From an uncultured Verrucomicrobiota bacterium (lineage in GTDB: Bacteria; Verrucomicrobiota; Kiritimatiellia; RFP12; UBA3636), in the NCBI GenBank assembly GCA_946612175.1, contig CAMOEO010000025.1:1-16017 (forward strand): a stretch of 16,017 nt of DNA. The letters run 5' to 3'. Below the pieces are notes generated by a model. The model was not told the origin of the DNA. It made no database searches and worked only from the letters and a program-made list of their open reading frames with translations. This document shows, in pieces, positions 1 through 5,348 of the stretch. Position numbers and translations under genes: made by a program. Each line of letters opens with the position of its first letter. Position 1 is the first letter of the stretch.

Positions 1-346
1 GGACGATGCCGCGGTCCCGCTCCTCGCGCAGCTCGTCGCGGGCGCGGGTGAAGTCTTGGACGGCTGCCCAGTAGGTCTCGGAGGAGTCCTCGGGCGTGCC
101 CTGAAGCGCGCGGACGCGGGCGAGAAAGCGATCCTTGAGCTCGCGGTCGCGGCGTTCGTATTCGTAGCGGGCGCGGCGCTCGGCGCGACGGGCGAAGGCG
201 TCGAGCCCGCCCAGAACGAAGGCGAGGCCGTGGCAGGCGCTTTCGAACGCGAGGTCTGTCAGCTCGGTGAGCAGATTCTCTTCGGGATGGGCGAAGAGGT
301 TCGGATCGACGTCTCGCATGGAGCCGAGAAGACCGTAGGTTTGCAT
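1..346 (-). CDS. Unrecognised protein, N-terminal part only (runs off left edge)
   Basis: An open reading frame begins at the ATG whose first base is 346 and stays open for 115 codons to the window edge, so the C-terminus is missing. The product begins MQTYGLLGSMRDVDPNLF. Residues about 26-48 look like a mixed hydrophobic helix, and residues about 50-85 form a strongly charged Arg/Glu-rich helix (ARRAERRARYEYERRDREL) that may be coiled coil. There is no signal peptide and I do not recognise a family. Third-position GC is high, as in the neighbouring genes, and the frame is uninterrupted, which supports a real gene. There is no Shine-Dalgarno sequence; the DNA before the ATG is C/T-rich. A second in-frame ATG lies at 320 (codon 10). 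A candidate promoter is at 469-497, implying a leader of about 115 nt. Function unknown. Confidence 0.6.
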   Translation of the reverse strand, partial: MQTYGLLGSMRDVDPNLFAHPEENLLTELTDLAFESACHGLAFVLGGLDAFARRAERRARYEYERRDRELKDRFLARVRALQGTPEDSSETYWAAVQDFTRARDELREERDRGIV

Positions 347-456
347 GGCGGAGGGGCGGAGGGAGTGCCGGGAGGGGCGGGAAGGGCGGACAGGTGGGAG
401 AGAAAATGCGGGCGGTAGGGGGAAGAAAGGGCGGGCGGTAGGGGGATGGAAGGGCG
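347..456. other. Purine/G-rich tract with a G-quadruplex motif
   Basis: This stretch before gene 1 is almost pure G/A on the plus strand, so the presumed leader RNA of the minus-strand gene is C/U-rich. Positions 370-386 read GGGAGGGGCGGGAAGGG, four G-runs separated by 1-2 nt, which meets the usual G-quadruplex rule. A short unit, GGGCGGTAGGGGGA, occurs twice at about 409-445. No gene is supported here. Confidence 0.55.
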
Positions 457-468
457 GAACAATGGCGG

Positions 469-497
469 AGTTTACCGCAGTGATAGCGGAAAAGCAA
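469..497 (-). promoter_or_regulatory. Candidate sigma70-type promoter for the gene at 1-346
   Basis: Read on the minus strand, TTGCTT (497-492) is followed after exactly 17 bp by TAAACT (474-469). The start of transcription would be near 462, giving a C/U-rich leader of about 115 nt. The spacer contains a small inverted repeat (CCGC, 7 nt, GCGG). The form matches other promoters in this window; there is no experimental support. Confidence 0.45.
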
Positions 498-506
498 GCA
501 AAAATT

Positions 507-522
507 AAACACGGTCGGCGAA
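507..522 (+). repeat. Dispersed 16-bp repeat, copy A (AAACACGGTCGGCGAA)
   Basis: This is an exact 16-bp match to the copies at 4562-4577 and 4641-4656. It sits 10 bp upstream of the -35 box of the minus-strand promoter at 469-497, in AT-rich surroundings. Unlike the third copy it is not flanked by matching inverted arms. Confidence 0.75.
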
Positions 523-542
523 TAAAATGTTCAGGGAGATGA

Positions 543-662
543 GGAAGCACAGAATGACCCAAGAATGCACAGAACAACCCAAGGATGCACAGAATGACCC
601 AAATATGCGCAGAATGACCCAATACGGCATAGAAAGGTCCAGAAACGGCAGGAACGATAGGA
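543..662. repeat. 20-bp tandem repeat array, four clear and two decayed units
   Basis: Units begin at 543, 563, 583 and 603, each exactly 20 bp, with a shared core close to GCACAGAATGACCCAA. Two further 20-bp units (623-642 and 643-662) keep the register but have drifted. The period is not a multiple of three and there are no spacers, so it is neither a coding repeat nor a CRISPR. It lies between two divergent candidate promoters; two helical turns per unit would place copies on one face of the DNA. Confidence 0.85.
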
Positions 663-675
663 ATGCAAGAGGGGC

Positions 676-705
676 TTGAAGGAAGAGCCGGAGGTAGGGT
701 AGAAT
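676..705 (+). promoter_or_regulatory. Candidate sigma70-type promoter for the GH78 gene
   Basis: TTGAAG (676-681) is followed after 18 bp by TAGAAT (700-705). Transcription would start near 712-713, so the 38-bp tandem array (718-850) would lie inside a leader of about 155 nt upstream of the ATG at 868. The hexamers are close to those proposed for mutY (TTGAAG and TAGAAT). Confidence 0.5.
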
Positions 706-717
706 TGATGGCCATCC

Positions 718-853
718 AACGCGTTTTCAAACGTCACTCCGTCCTGGGTCAACCACGCCGTTTTCGAACGTCACCCCGTCCTATATCCACCAACGCCGTT
801 TTCAAACGTCACCCCGTCCTGGATCCACCAACGCCGTTTTCGAACGTCACTTC
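718..853. repeat. 38-bp tandem repeat array (four units, last one partial)
   Basis: Units begin at 718 (37 bp), 755 (38 bp), 793 (38 bp) and 831 (partial, fading after about 850). Each carries CGTTTTCAAACG or CGTTTTCGAACG, alternating between the two, followed by a GTCAC-CCGTCC-like stretch. The core is a perfect inverted repeat CGTT/AACG around a TTCR tetranucleotide in all four units. The array ends about 15 bp before the GH78 start codon, so it is probably transcribed as part of its leader. It has no unique spacers. Confidence 0.85.
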
Positions 854-867
854 GCCCTTTTCCCGTC

Positions 868-3402
868 ATGAACGACATTGCCATGAACGCTCCTTTCCCG
901 ATGGCCACCTCCGACGAGCCGATCCGCTTCTCCTGTGAAACCCATGCCGCCACGCGCGTGGAGCGAATCGTCGCCGAGCGCGACCTCGACTGCGACTTCT
1001 CCAAGTTCAACTGGGGCGGCTCCCGCTGGCGCGCGAAATGGATCCGCGCCGCGGGCGACGCCGGCGCCGCGCCCGGCGTGTGGGCGTTCCGCCGCCGGTT
1101 CCGCCTCGAGCGGGACGCCGAGATCCTCCTGCAGGTCACGGCCGACCAGCGCTACGACCTGTGGGTCGACGGCGCCTGGGCCGGCTTCGGCAGCGAGCGC
1201 GGGCTGCACAACTCGTGGTTCTACGAGACCTACCGGGCGCGCCTCGCGGCCGGCGAGCACACGATCGTCGCGCGCGTCTGGTGGCCCGGCCGCGGCACCC
1301 ATCTCCAGCACGCCGGCCACGCGACGGCGGACCGCCCCGGCTTCCTCCTCCACGCGGGCAGGCCCTTCGACGAGCTGCTCGACACCGCGCCGGAGACGTG
1401 GGAGGCGCTGCCGCTCGCGGGCTACTCGTTCTACAACCCCTACGACCAGGTCCAGGGCGCCTACCTCGCCGTCGGCGCGCGCACGCGGCTCGACGGCCGC
1501 GCGCACGCCTGGGGCTTCGAGCGCGGCGAGGGCGAGGGCTGGGCGCCCGCGGCCGAGAACGGCCTCGCGACCCGCTTCCGCGCGGCGCCGAACGACATCG
1601 ACGACTGGCACAACCTCACGCCCGGGACGCTCCCCGAGATGCGCCAGTCGTTCCCGCGGCGCGGGGCGGTGCGCTTCGCCGCGGCGGTGCCGGAGGGCAA
1701 GGCCGGCGCGCCCGGCGGCGCGCTCGCGGACTTCGGGAAGGAGCCGGTGCGCACGGCGGAGTCCGACGCCGCGCTCGCGGCGGCGTGGCGGGGTCCGCTC
1801 GAGGGCGGCGCCCCGGTCGTCGTGCCGGCGCATTCGGCGCAGCGCGCGATCGTGGACCTGGAGCAGTACGTCTGCGCGTTCCCGCGGCTCGTCGTGTCCG
1901 GCGGGCGCGGGGCGGACGTCTCGATCCGCTGGGCCGAGGCGCTCCTCAAGGGGACGACCGGCACCGAGAAGGGGCCGCGCGACGAGATCGACGGCAAGTA
2001 CTTCCAGGGCCTCGCGGACGCGTTCGTCGCGCCGGGCGGGAACGAGCCGTGGACCTTCGAGCCGCTGTGGTTCGAGGCGGGCCGGTTCGTCGAGATCGTC
2101 GTCCGCACCGCGGACGAGCCGCTCGCGATCCTCTCGTTCTCGCTGCGCGAGACGGGCTACCCGATCGACTGGGCCTACCGCTTCGAGTCGAGCGACGCGC
2201 GCTGGGGCGGCGCGCTCCGCATCATGGAGCGCACGCTGCAGATGTGCTCGCACGAAAGCTTCTTCGACTGCCCCTACTACGAGCAGCTCATGTACGGGGG
2301 CGACTCGCGCCTGGAGATGCTCGCGACCTACGCGACGACGCGCGACGACAGGCTCCCGCGCAAGGCGATGACGGTGCTCGACCGCACGCGCGGCGAGTCG
2401 GGGCTCACGCAGTCGCGCCAGTCGCCGGACGAGCCGCAGGTCATCCCGCCCTACGCACTGCACTTCGTCCAGATGGTCGCCGACTACATGCTCTGGCGCG
2501 GCGACAGGGCGTTCGTCCGCAAGCGCCTCGACGGCGTCCGTTCCGTGCTGAACGCCTGGTGCGGGCACATCGGGGACGACGGCCTCGCGCGTTGCCCGCG
2601 CGGGTGGAACTTCGTCGACTGGAACTATTCGTGGTGGGGCGGCATGGCGCCGAACGGCGACATCGGCTGCGCAAGCCCCGTGAACAACCTGCACCTCGCA
2701 TGGGCGCTGCGCATGGCGGCCTCGGTCGAGGATTGGGCCGGCGACCCGGAGATCGCCGCGTGGGACCGGCGCCAGGCCGCGCGCGTCGGCCGCGCGGTCG
2801 CGGCCGTCTACTGGGACGACGCGCGCAACCTCTTCGCCGAGGACGCGGCGCACACGAAGTTCATCGAGCACACGCAGTGCATGGCGGCGATGGGCGGGTT
2901 CGTCCCGGCGGGGCGCGAGGCCGCGTTCGGCGAGGCGCTCGCGACGGCGGAGGACCTCGACCGCACGACCGTCTACTACCGCTCGTACCTCATCGACGCC
3001 TTCCGCGCGCTGCACCGTCCGCTCGACATGTACCGCTGCTTCGACCTGTGGTTCACGCTGGAGCCGCTCGGGATGAAGACCGTGCTCGAGCAGCCGGAGC
3101 CGACGCGCTCGGACTGCCACGCATGGGGTTCGCACCCGATGTACCACGCTCTCGCGTCCGTCGCCGGCATCCGTCCGGCCGCGCCCGGCTTCGCCGCGGT
3201 GCGCATCGAGCCGCAGCCGGGGCCGCTCGCCGCAATCCGCTGCGCGGTGCCGCACCCGTCGGGCGGCGAGGTGCGCCTCGACATCGCGCGCGGCACGGAC
3301 GGCGCCTGGCACGGCGAGGCCTTCGCGCCGGAGGGCGTGTCCGCGACGCTGGTCCTCGGCGGCGAAACCCGCCGCTGGGACGGCGGCGTCCTCCACGTGT
3401 AG
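868..3402 (+). CDS. Glycoside hydrolase family 78-type alpha-L-rhamnosidase
   Basis: An 844-residue protein predicted to release terminal alpha-L-rhamnose by inversion. The N-terminal third is beta-rich (residues about 60-160 resemble the substrate-binding beta-sandwich). The (alpha/alpha)6 catalytic barrel spans about 430-760 and a C-terminal beta domain follows. FDCPYYEQLMYGGDSR gives D467, E472 and D479, with the same spacing as the acidic cluster of characterised GH78 enzymes (D567, E572, D579 in the Bacillus enzyme). The later EQPEPTRSDCHAWGSHP segment supplies E741/E744 and H751 as candidates for the distal catalytic Glu. There is no signal peptide, so it probably acts in the cytosol on imported oligosaccharides. 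No Shine-Dalgarno sequence marks the start; ATGs at 883 and 901 are alternatives. No transporter or other sugar gene is adjacent. Sugar specificity is inferred from family only. Confidence 0.85.
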   Translation: MNDIAMNAPFPMATSDEPIRFSCETHAATRVERIVAERDLDCDFSKFNWGGSRWRAKWIRAAGDAGAAPGVWAFRRRFRLERDAEILLQVTADQRYDLWVDGAWAGFGSERGLHNSWFYETYRARLAAGEHTIVARVWWPGRGTHLQHAGHATADRPGFLLHAGRPFDELLDTAPETWEALPLAGYSFYNPYDQVQGAYLAVGARTRLDGRAHAWGFERGEGEGWAPAAENGLATRFRAAPNDIDDWHNLTPGTLPEMRQSFPRRGAVRFAAAVPEGKAGAPGGALADFGKEPVRTAESDAALAAAWRGPLEGGAPVVVPAHSAQRAIVDLEQYVCAFPRLVVSGGRGADVSIRWAEALLKGTTGTEKGPRDEIDGKYFQGLADAFVAPGGNEPWTFEPLWFEAGRFVEIVVRTADEPLAILSFSLRETGYPIDWAYRFESSDARWGGALRIMERTLQMCSHESFFDCPYYEQLMYGGDSRLEMLATYATTRDDRLPRKAMTVLDRTRGESGLTQSRQSPDEPQVIPPYALHFVQMVADYMLWRGDRAFVRKRLDGVRSVLNAWCGHIGDDGLARCPRGWNFVDWNYSWWGGMAPNGDIGCASPVNNLHLAWALRMAASVEDWAGDPEIAAWDRRQAARVGRAVAAVYWDDARNLFAEDAAHTKFIEHTQCMAAMGGFVPAGREAAFGEALATAEDLDRTTVYYRSYLIDAFRALHRPLDMYRCFDLWFTLEPLGMKTVLEQPEPTRSDCHAWGSHPMYHALASVAGIRPAAPGFAAVRIEPQPGPLAAIRCAVPHPSGGEVRLDIARGTDGAWHGEAFAPEGVSATLVLGGETRRWDGGVLHV

Positions 3403-3426
3403 CGGACGGCGCGGCGGGGCGCGGCC

Positions 3427-4386
3427 TCAGATGCCGTCGCCGCCGACGAACTCGTCCGTGTCCGGAACGCCGGGCGTGCGGACGCGCGGGGAGGGCTGGG
3501 CGTTGAGCACCTTGCTGTGGGGCGGGACGGAGTGGACGAGCCACACGTTGCCGCCGATGACGGAATCGTGCCCGATGCGCGTCTTCCCGCCGAGGATGGT
3601 GGCGCCGGCGTAGACGACGACGTTGTCCTCGACGTCGGGGTGGCGCTTGATGCCCTTGACGAGGTTGCCGTCCTCGTCCTTCGCGAACGAGAGCGCGCCG
3701 AGCGTGACGCCCTGGTAGAGCTTGACGCGGCGGCCGATGGTGCAGGTCTCGCCGATGACGACGCCGGTGCCGTGGTCGATGAAGAAGCCGGGGCCGATCG
3801 TGGCGCCGGGGTGGATGTCGATGCCCGTGCGGGAATGGGCGAGCTCGCTCATCATGCGCGGCAGCAGCTGGACGCCGAGCTCGCAGAGGCGGTGCGCGAC
3901 GCGATGGACGGCGGTCGCGTAGAAGCCGGGATAGGACATCGCGACCTCCTGCTCGGAGCGGGCGGCGGGATCGCCCTCGTAGCCGGCGCGGAGGTCCTCG
4001 CGGAGGGCCGCGCGGATTGCGGGAAGGGAGTCGAGGAAGCCGGCGGCGGCGGCGCGGGCGAACGCGGCGGCGTCCCCGCCGCGGCCGACGCCGAGGACGG
4101 GGCAGGTGTAGTGGGCGCGGACGGGCTCGATGCAGGCGGCGAGCTCCTCCGCGGCGGCGGCGAGGCGGTCCGCGGCGGGAGCGAGGGCGGCGCCGGAGCC
4201 GCAGAGCGGGGCGGCGAGGTCGACGAGCTCGTCCAGCAGTGCGACGACGCGATCGCGGCACGGCAGGTCCCGCCCCGGCGCGGCGGGTCCTCGGCCGCGG
4301 GGGCCCTCGGCGCCGGCGAGCGCGGCGGCCCAGCCGCCGGCGCGCTCCCGCGCCCAGGAGTCGGAGGAAAGGTCCTTGTCGTTCAT
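3427..4386 (-). CDS. cysE: Serine O-acetyltransferase, EpsC/CysE type
   Basis: A 319-residue enzyme that acetylates L-serine from acetyl-CoA, the committed step of cysteine synthesis in the cytoplasm. The N-terminal 140 residues are helical and Ala-rich. A left-handed beta-helix of hexapeptide repeats covers about 185-295. GIDIHPGATIG gives D190 and H192, DHGTGVVIGET gives H205 (the catalytic-His position of E. coli CysE), and KRHPDVEDN gives H249. The length exceeds the roughly 270 residues of E. coli CysE and fits the longer EpsC-like group. The reading frame continues upstream of the ATG, but a promoter at 4395-4423 ends 8 nt before it, so I place the start at 4386 and predict a leaderless mRNA. 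It converges on the GH78 gene with only 24 bp between, and no terminator is visible there. Confidence 0.93.
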   Translation of the reverse strand: MNDKDLSSDSWARERAGGWAAALAGAEGPRGRGPAAPGRDLPCRDRVVALLDELVDLAAPLCGSGAALAPAADRLAAAAEELAACIEPVRAHYTCPVLGVGRGGDAAAFARAAAAGFLDSLPAIRAALREDLRAGYEGDPAARSEQEVAMSYPGFYATAVHRVAHRLCELGVQLLPRMMSELAHSRTGIDIHPGATIGPGFFIDHGTGVVIGETCTIGRRVKLYQGVTLGALSFAKDEDGNLVKGIKRHPDVEDNVVVYAGATILGGKTRIGHDSVIGGNVWLVHSVPPHSKVLNAQPSPRVRTPGVPDTDEFVGGDGI

Positions 4387-4394
4387 CGGCGGGG

Positions 4395-4423
4395 AGTCTA
4401 TCACAGCGCCGCGTCCCTCGCAA
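4395..4423 (-). promoter_or_regulatory. cysE promoter, predicted leaderless
   Basis: On the minus strand, TTGCGA (4423-4418) is followed after 17 bp by TAGACT (4400-4395). Only 8 nt (CCCCGCCG) separate the -10 box from the ATG at 4386, so transcription should begin at or next to the start codon. No Shine-Dalgarno sequence is present. Confidence 0.65.
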
Positions 4424-4561
4424 GACGCGCGAGAGTCCGCCGGAGTCCGTCGGTCCGCCGGCGAACCGGCCGGCCCCATCCGCCGCATTCGCACGATGCC
4501 AAAACATCGTTTTGTTTGTATCGAATTCTCTGCTGCAGAAGCGAAGGATTGCATGAGTTTG

Positions 4562-4577
4562 AAACACGGTCGGCGAA
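4562..4577 (+). repeat. Dispersed 16-bp repeat, copy B
   Basis: An exact copy of AAACACGGTCGGCGAA, 79 bp upstream of copy C and in the same orientation. It lies upstream of both the cysE promoter (minus) and the DUF2304 promoter (plus). A G-rich stretch (GGGG, C, GGGG at 4601-4609) follows it. The DNA just before it (about 4500-4560) is unusually AT-rich for this window and holds no gene that I can support. Confidence 0.75.
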
Positions 4578-4632
4578 GATCACCGCTGGGAGGAGCGCGA
4601 GGGGCGGGGAAAGAATACGTGGAAGAGTACGG

Positions 4633-4661
4633 GGAGATTCAAACACGGTCGGCGAATCTCC
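4633..4661 (+). repeat. Dispersed 16-bp repeat, copy C, inside an 8-bp inverted repeat
   Basis: The repeat AAACACGGTCGGCGAA (4641-4656) is framed by GGAGATTC (4633-4640) and its perfect complement GAATCTCC (4654-4661), leaving a 13-nt loop AAACACGGTCGGC. It lies 39 bp upstream of the -35 box of the DUF2304 promoter. It could be a protein site, a folded single-stranded element or the complete form of a short interspersed repeat; the other two copies lack the full arms. Confidence 0.75.
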
Positions 4662-4665
4662 ATGC

Positions 4666-4683
4666 GGGGAGGGCGGGAAAGGG
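4666..4683 (+). other. G-quadruplex motif upstream of the DUF2304 promoter
   Basis: GGGGAGGGCGGGAAAGGG has four G-runs with loops of 1, 1 and 3 nt. It nearly matches the motif at 370-386 (GGGAGGGGCGGGAAGGG), and both accompany a copy of the 16-bp dispersed repeat in a divergent intergenic region. Confidence 0.55.
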
Positions 4684-4699
4684 TGCGGGGAGTTTTTCC

Positions 4700-4728
4700 T
4701 TGCGCGGGGACGGGGGGCCGCCTATACT
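4700..4728 (+). promoter_or_regulatory. Promoter of the DUF2304 gene, predicted leaderless
   Basis: TTGCGC (4700-4705) is followed after 17 bp by TATACT (4723-4728). Seven nt (GGCCCCC) separate the -10 box from the ATG at 4736, so the first transcribed base should be the A of the ATG. This is among the best promoter matches in the window. Confidence 0.7.
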
Positions 4729-4735
4729 GGCCCCC

Positions 4736-5230
4736 ATGAAGACGATGACGCCCCTTCGCAGGGCCCTCTATGCGCTCTTCGCGCTCGCCGTCGCCGCCGT
4801 CGCGGCCTGGGCGGTCGCGGAGCTGTTCCTCCTCTCCGGCGCCTCGCAGCTCGGGCGGATCCGCGCCGCGGCGTCCGCCGGCGCGATGCTCCTGCTGCTG
4901 GCGACGTTCGAGTCCATCCGCCGCACGCAGCTCAAGGAGCGCTACGCGCTGCTCTGGGTCGTCCCCTCGCTGGCGATCCTGCTGCTCGCGTTCTTCCCGG
5001 TCGTCCTGGAGGCGGTCCGCCGGTACTTCGGCATGGAATGGGGCTCGACGATGGCCGGCGTGGCGTTCCTCTCGCTGCTCTTGGCCGTCTTCGTCATCAG
5101 CCGGACGCTCTCCCGCAACGAGAACGACATCGCCCGCATCGCGCAGTACGCGGCGCGGCTTGAGGAGCGGCTCCGGCGGCTGGAGGAGGAGCGCCGGGAG
5201 CCGCCTTCCGGGGGCTCGCCGGGGGCCTGA
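4736..5230 (+). CDS. DUF2304-family small membrane protein
   Basis: A 164-residue inner-membrane protein. Hydrophobic helices lie at about 11-33 (ALYALFALAVAAVAAWAVAE), 46-60, 78-94 (LLWVVPSLAILLLAFFPVV) and 106-124 (STMAGVAFLSLLLAVFVIS). A charged C-terminal coiled coil follows (RNENDIARIAQYAARLEERLRRLEEE in pieces), then a Pro/Gly tail. The RxxxLKERYALLW segment followed by SRTLSRNENDIARIAQ is the pattern I associate with DUF2304 proteins, which often neighbour glycosyltransferases; here there is none. The first helix is extra compared with the roughly 110-120-residue family norm. The start is set by the promoter that ends 7 nt upstream. The biochemical role is unknown. The next gene has its own candidate promoter. 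Confidence 0.75.
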   Translation: MKTMTPLRRALYALFALAVAAVAAWAVAELFLLSGASQLGRIRAAASAGAMLLLLATFESIRRTQLKERYALLWVVPSLAILLLAFFPVVLEAVRRYFGMEWGSTMAGVAFLSLLLAVFVISRTLSRNENDIARIAQYAARLEERLRRLEEERREPPSGGSPGA

Positions 5231-5251
5231 CGCGCCTCCGCGCGGTTTCCT

Positions 5252-5280
5252 TTGCGTTTTCGCCCCGTTTCTGGCATACT
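5252..5280 (+). promoter_or_regulatory. Candidate promoter of the GspL-GspM-GspD operon
   Basis: TTGCGT (5252-5257) is followed after 17 bp by CATACT (5275-5280), with a predicted transcription start near 5287 and a GC-rich leader of about 60 nt to the ATG at 5349. The -10 box is weaker than the others because of its first base. Confidence 0.45.
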
Positions 5281-5348
5281 GGAGCCGTCGCCCCTTCCCG
5301 GCGGCGGGACCCCTTCGCGGGCGGCCCCGCGGAGGGTCGTCCATCCCC

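Noticed and set aside
531..752. 73-codon minus-strand open frame through the tandem repeats
   Set aside because: The 20-bp period shifts frame at each unit, so no protein repeat results; codon usage is unlike the genes around it.
543..853. Possible CRISPR array
   Set aside because: Repeats are contiguous at 20 and 38 bp with no unique spacers, and no cas genes are present.
847..3396. 849-codon open frame on the strand opposite the GH78 gene
   Set aside because: Arg/Ala/Val-rich translation with no motif, mirror of a real gene in very GC-rich DNA; the plus strand carries the catalytic motifs.
3403..3426. Possible bidirectional terminator between the GH78 gene and cysE
   Set aside because: Only 24 bp of G/C-rich DNA with no convincing hairpin and no T-run on either strand.
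4387..4554. Longer N-terminus for cysE (frame open to 4554)
   Set aside because: The extension would cover a strong promoter that ends 8 nt before the ATG at 4386, and its residues do not resemble serine acetyltransferases.
4500..4560. AT-rich patch with a small AAAAC-ATC-GTTTT inverted repeat, considered as terminator or promoter
   Set aside because: The 5-bp A/T-rich stem is too weak, and no TTGNNN/TANNNT pair at 16-18 bp could be found in it.
3517..5163. 548-codon open frame across cysE, the intergenic region and the DUF2304 gene
   Set aside because: It crosses two real genes and two promoters; the product is a low-complexity shadow.
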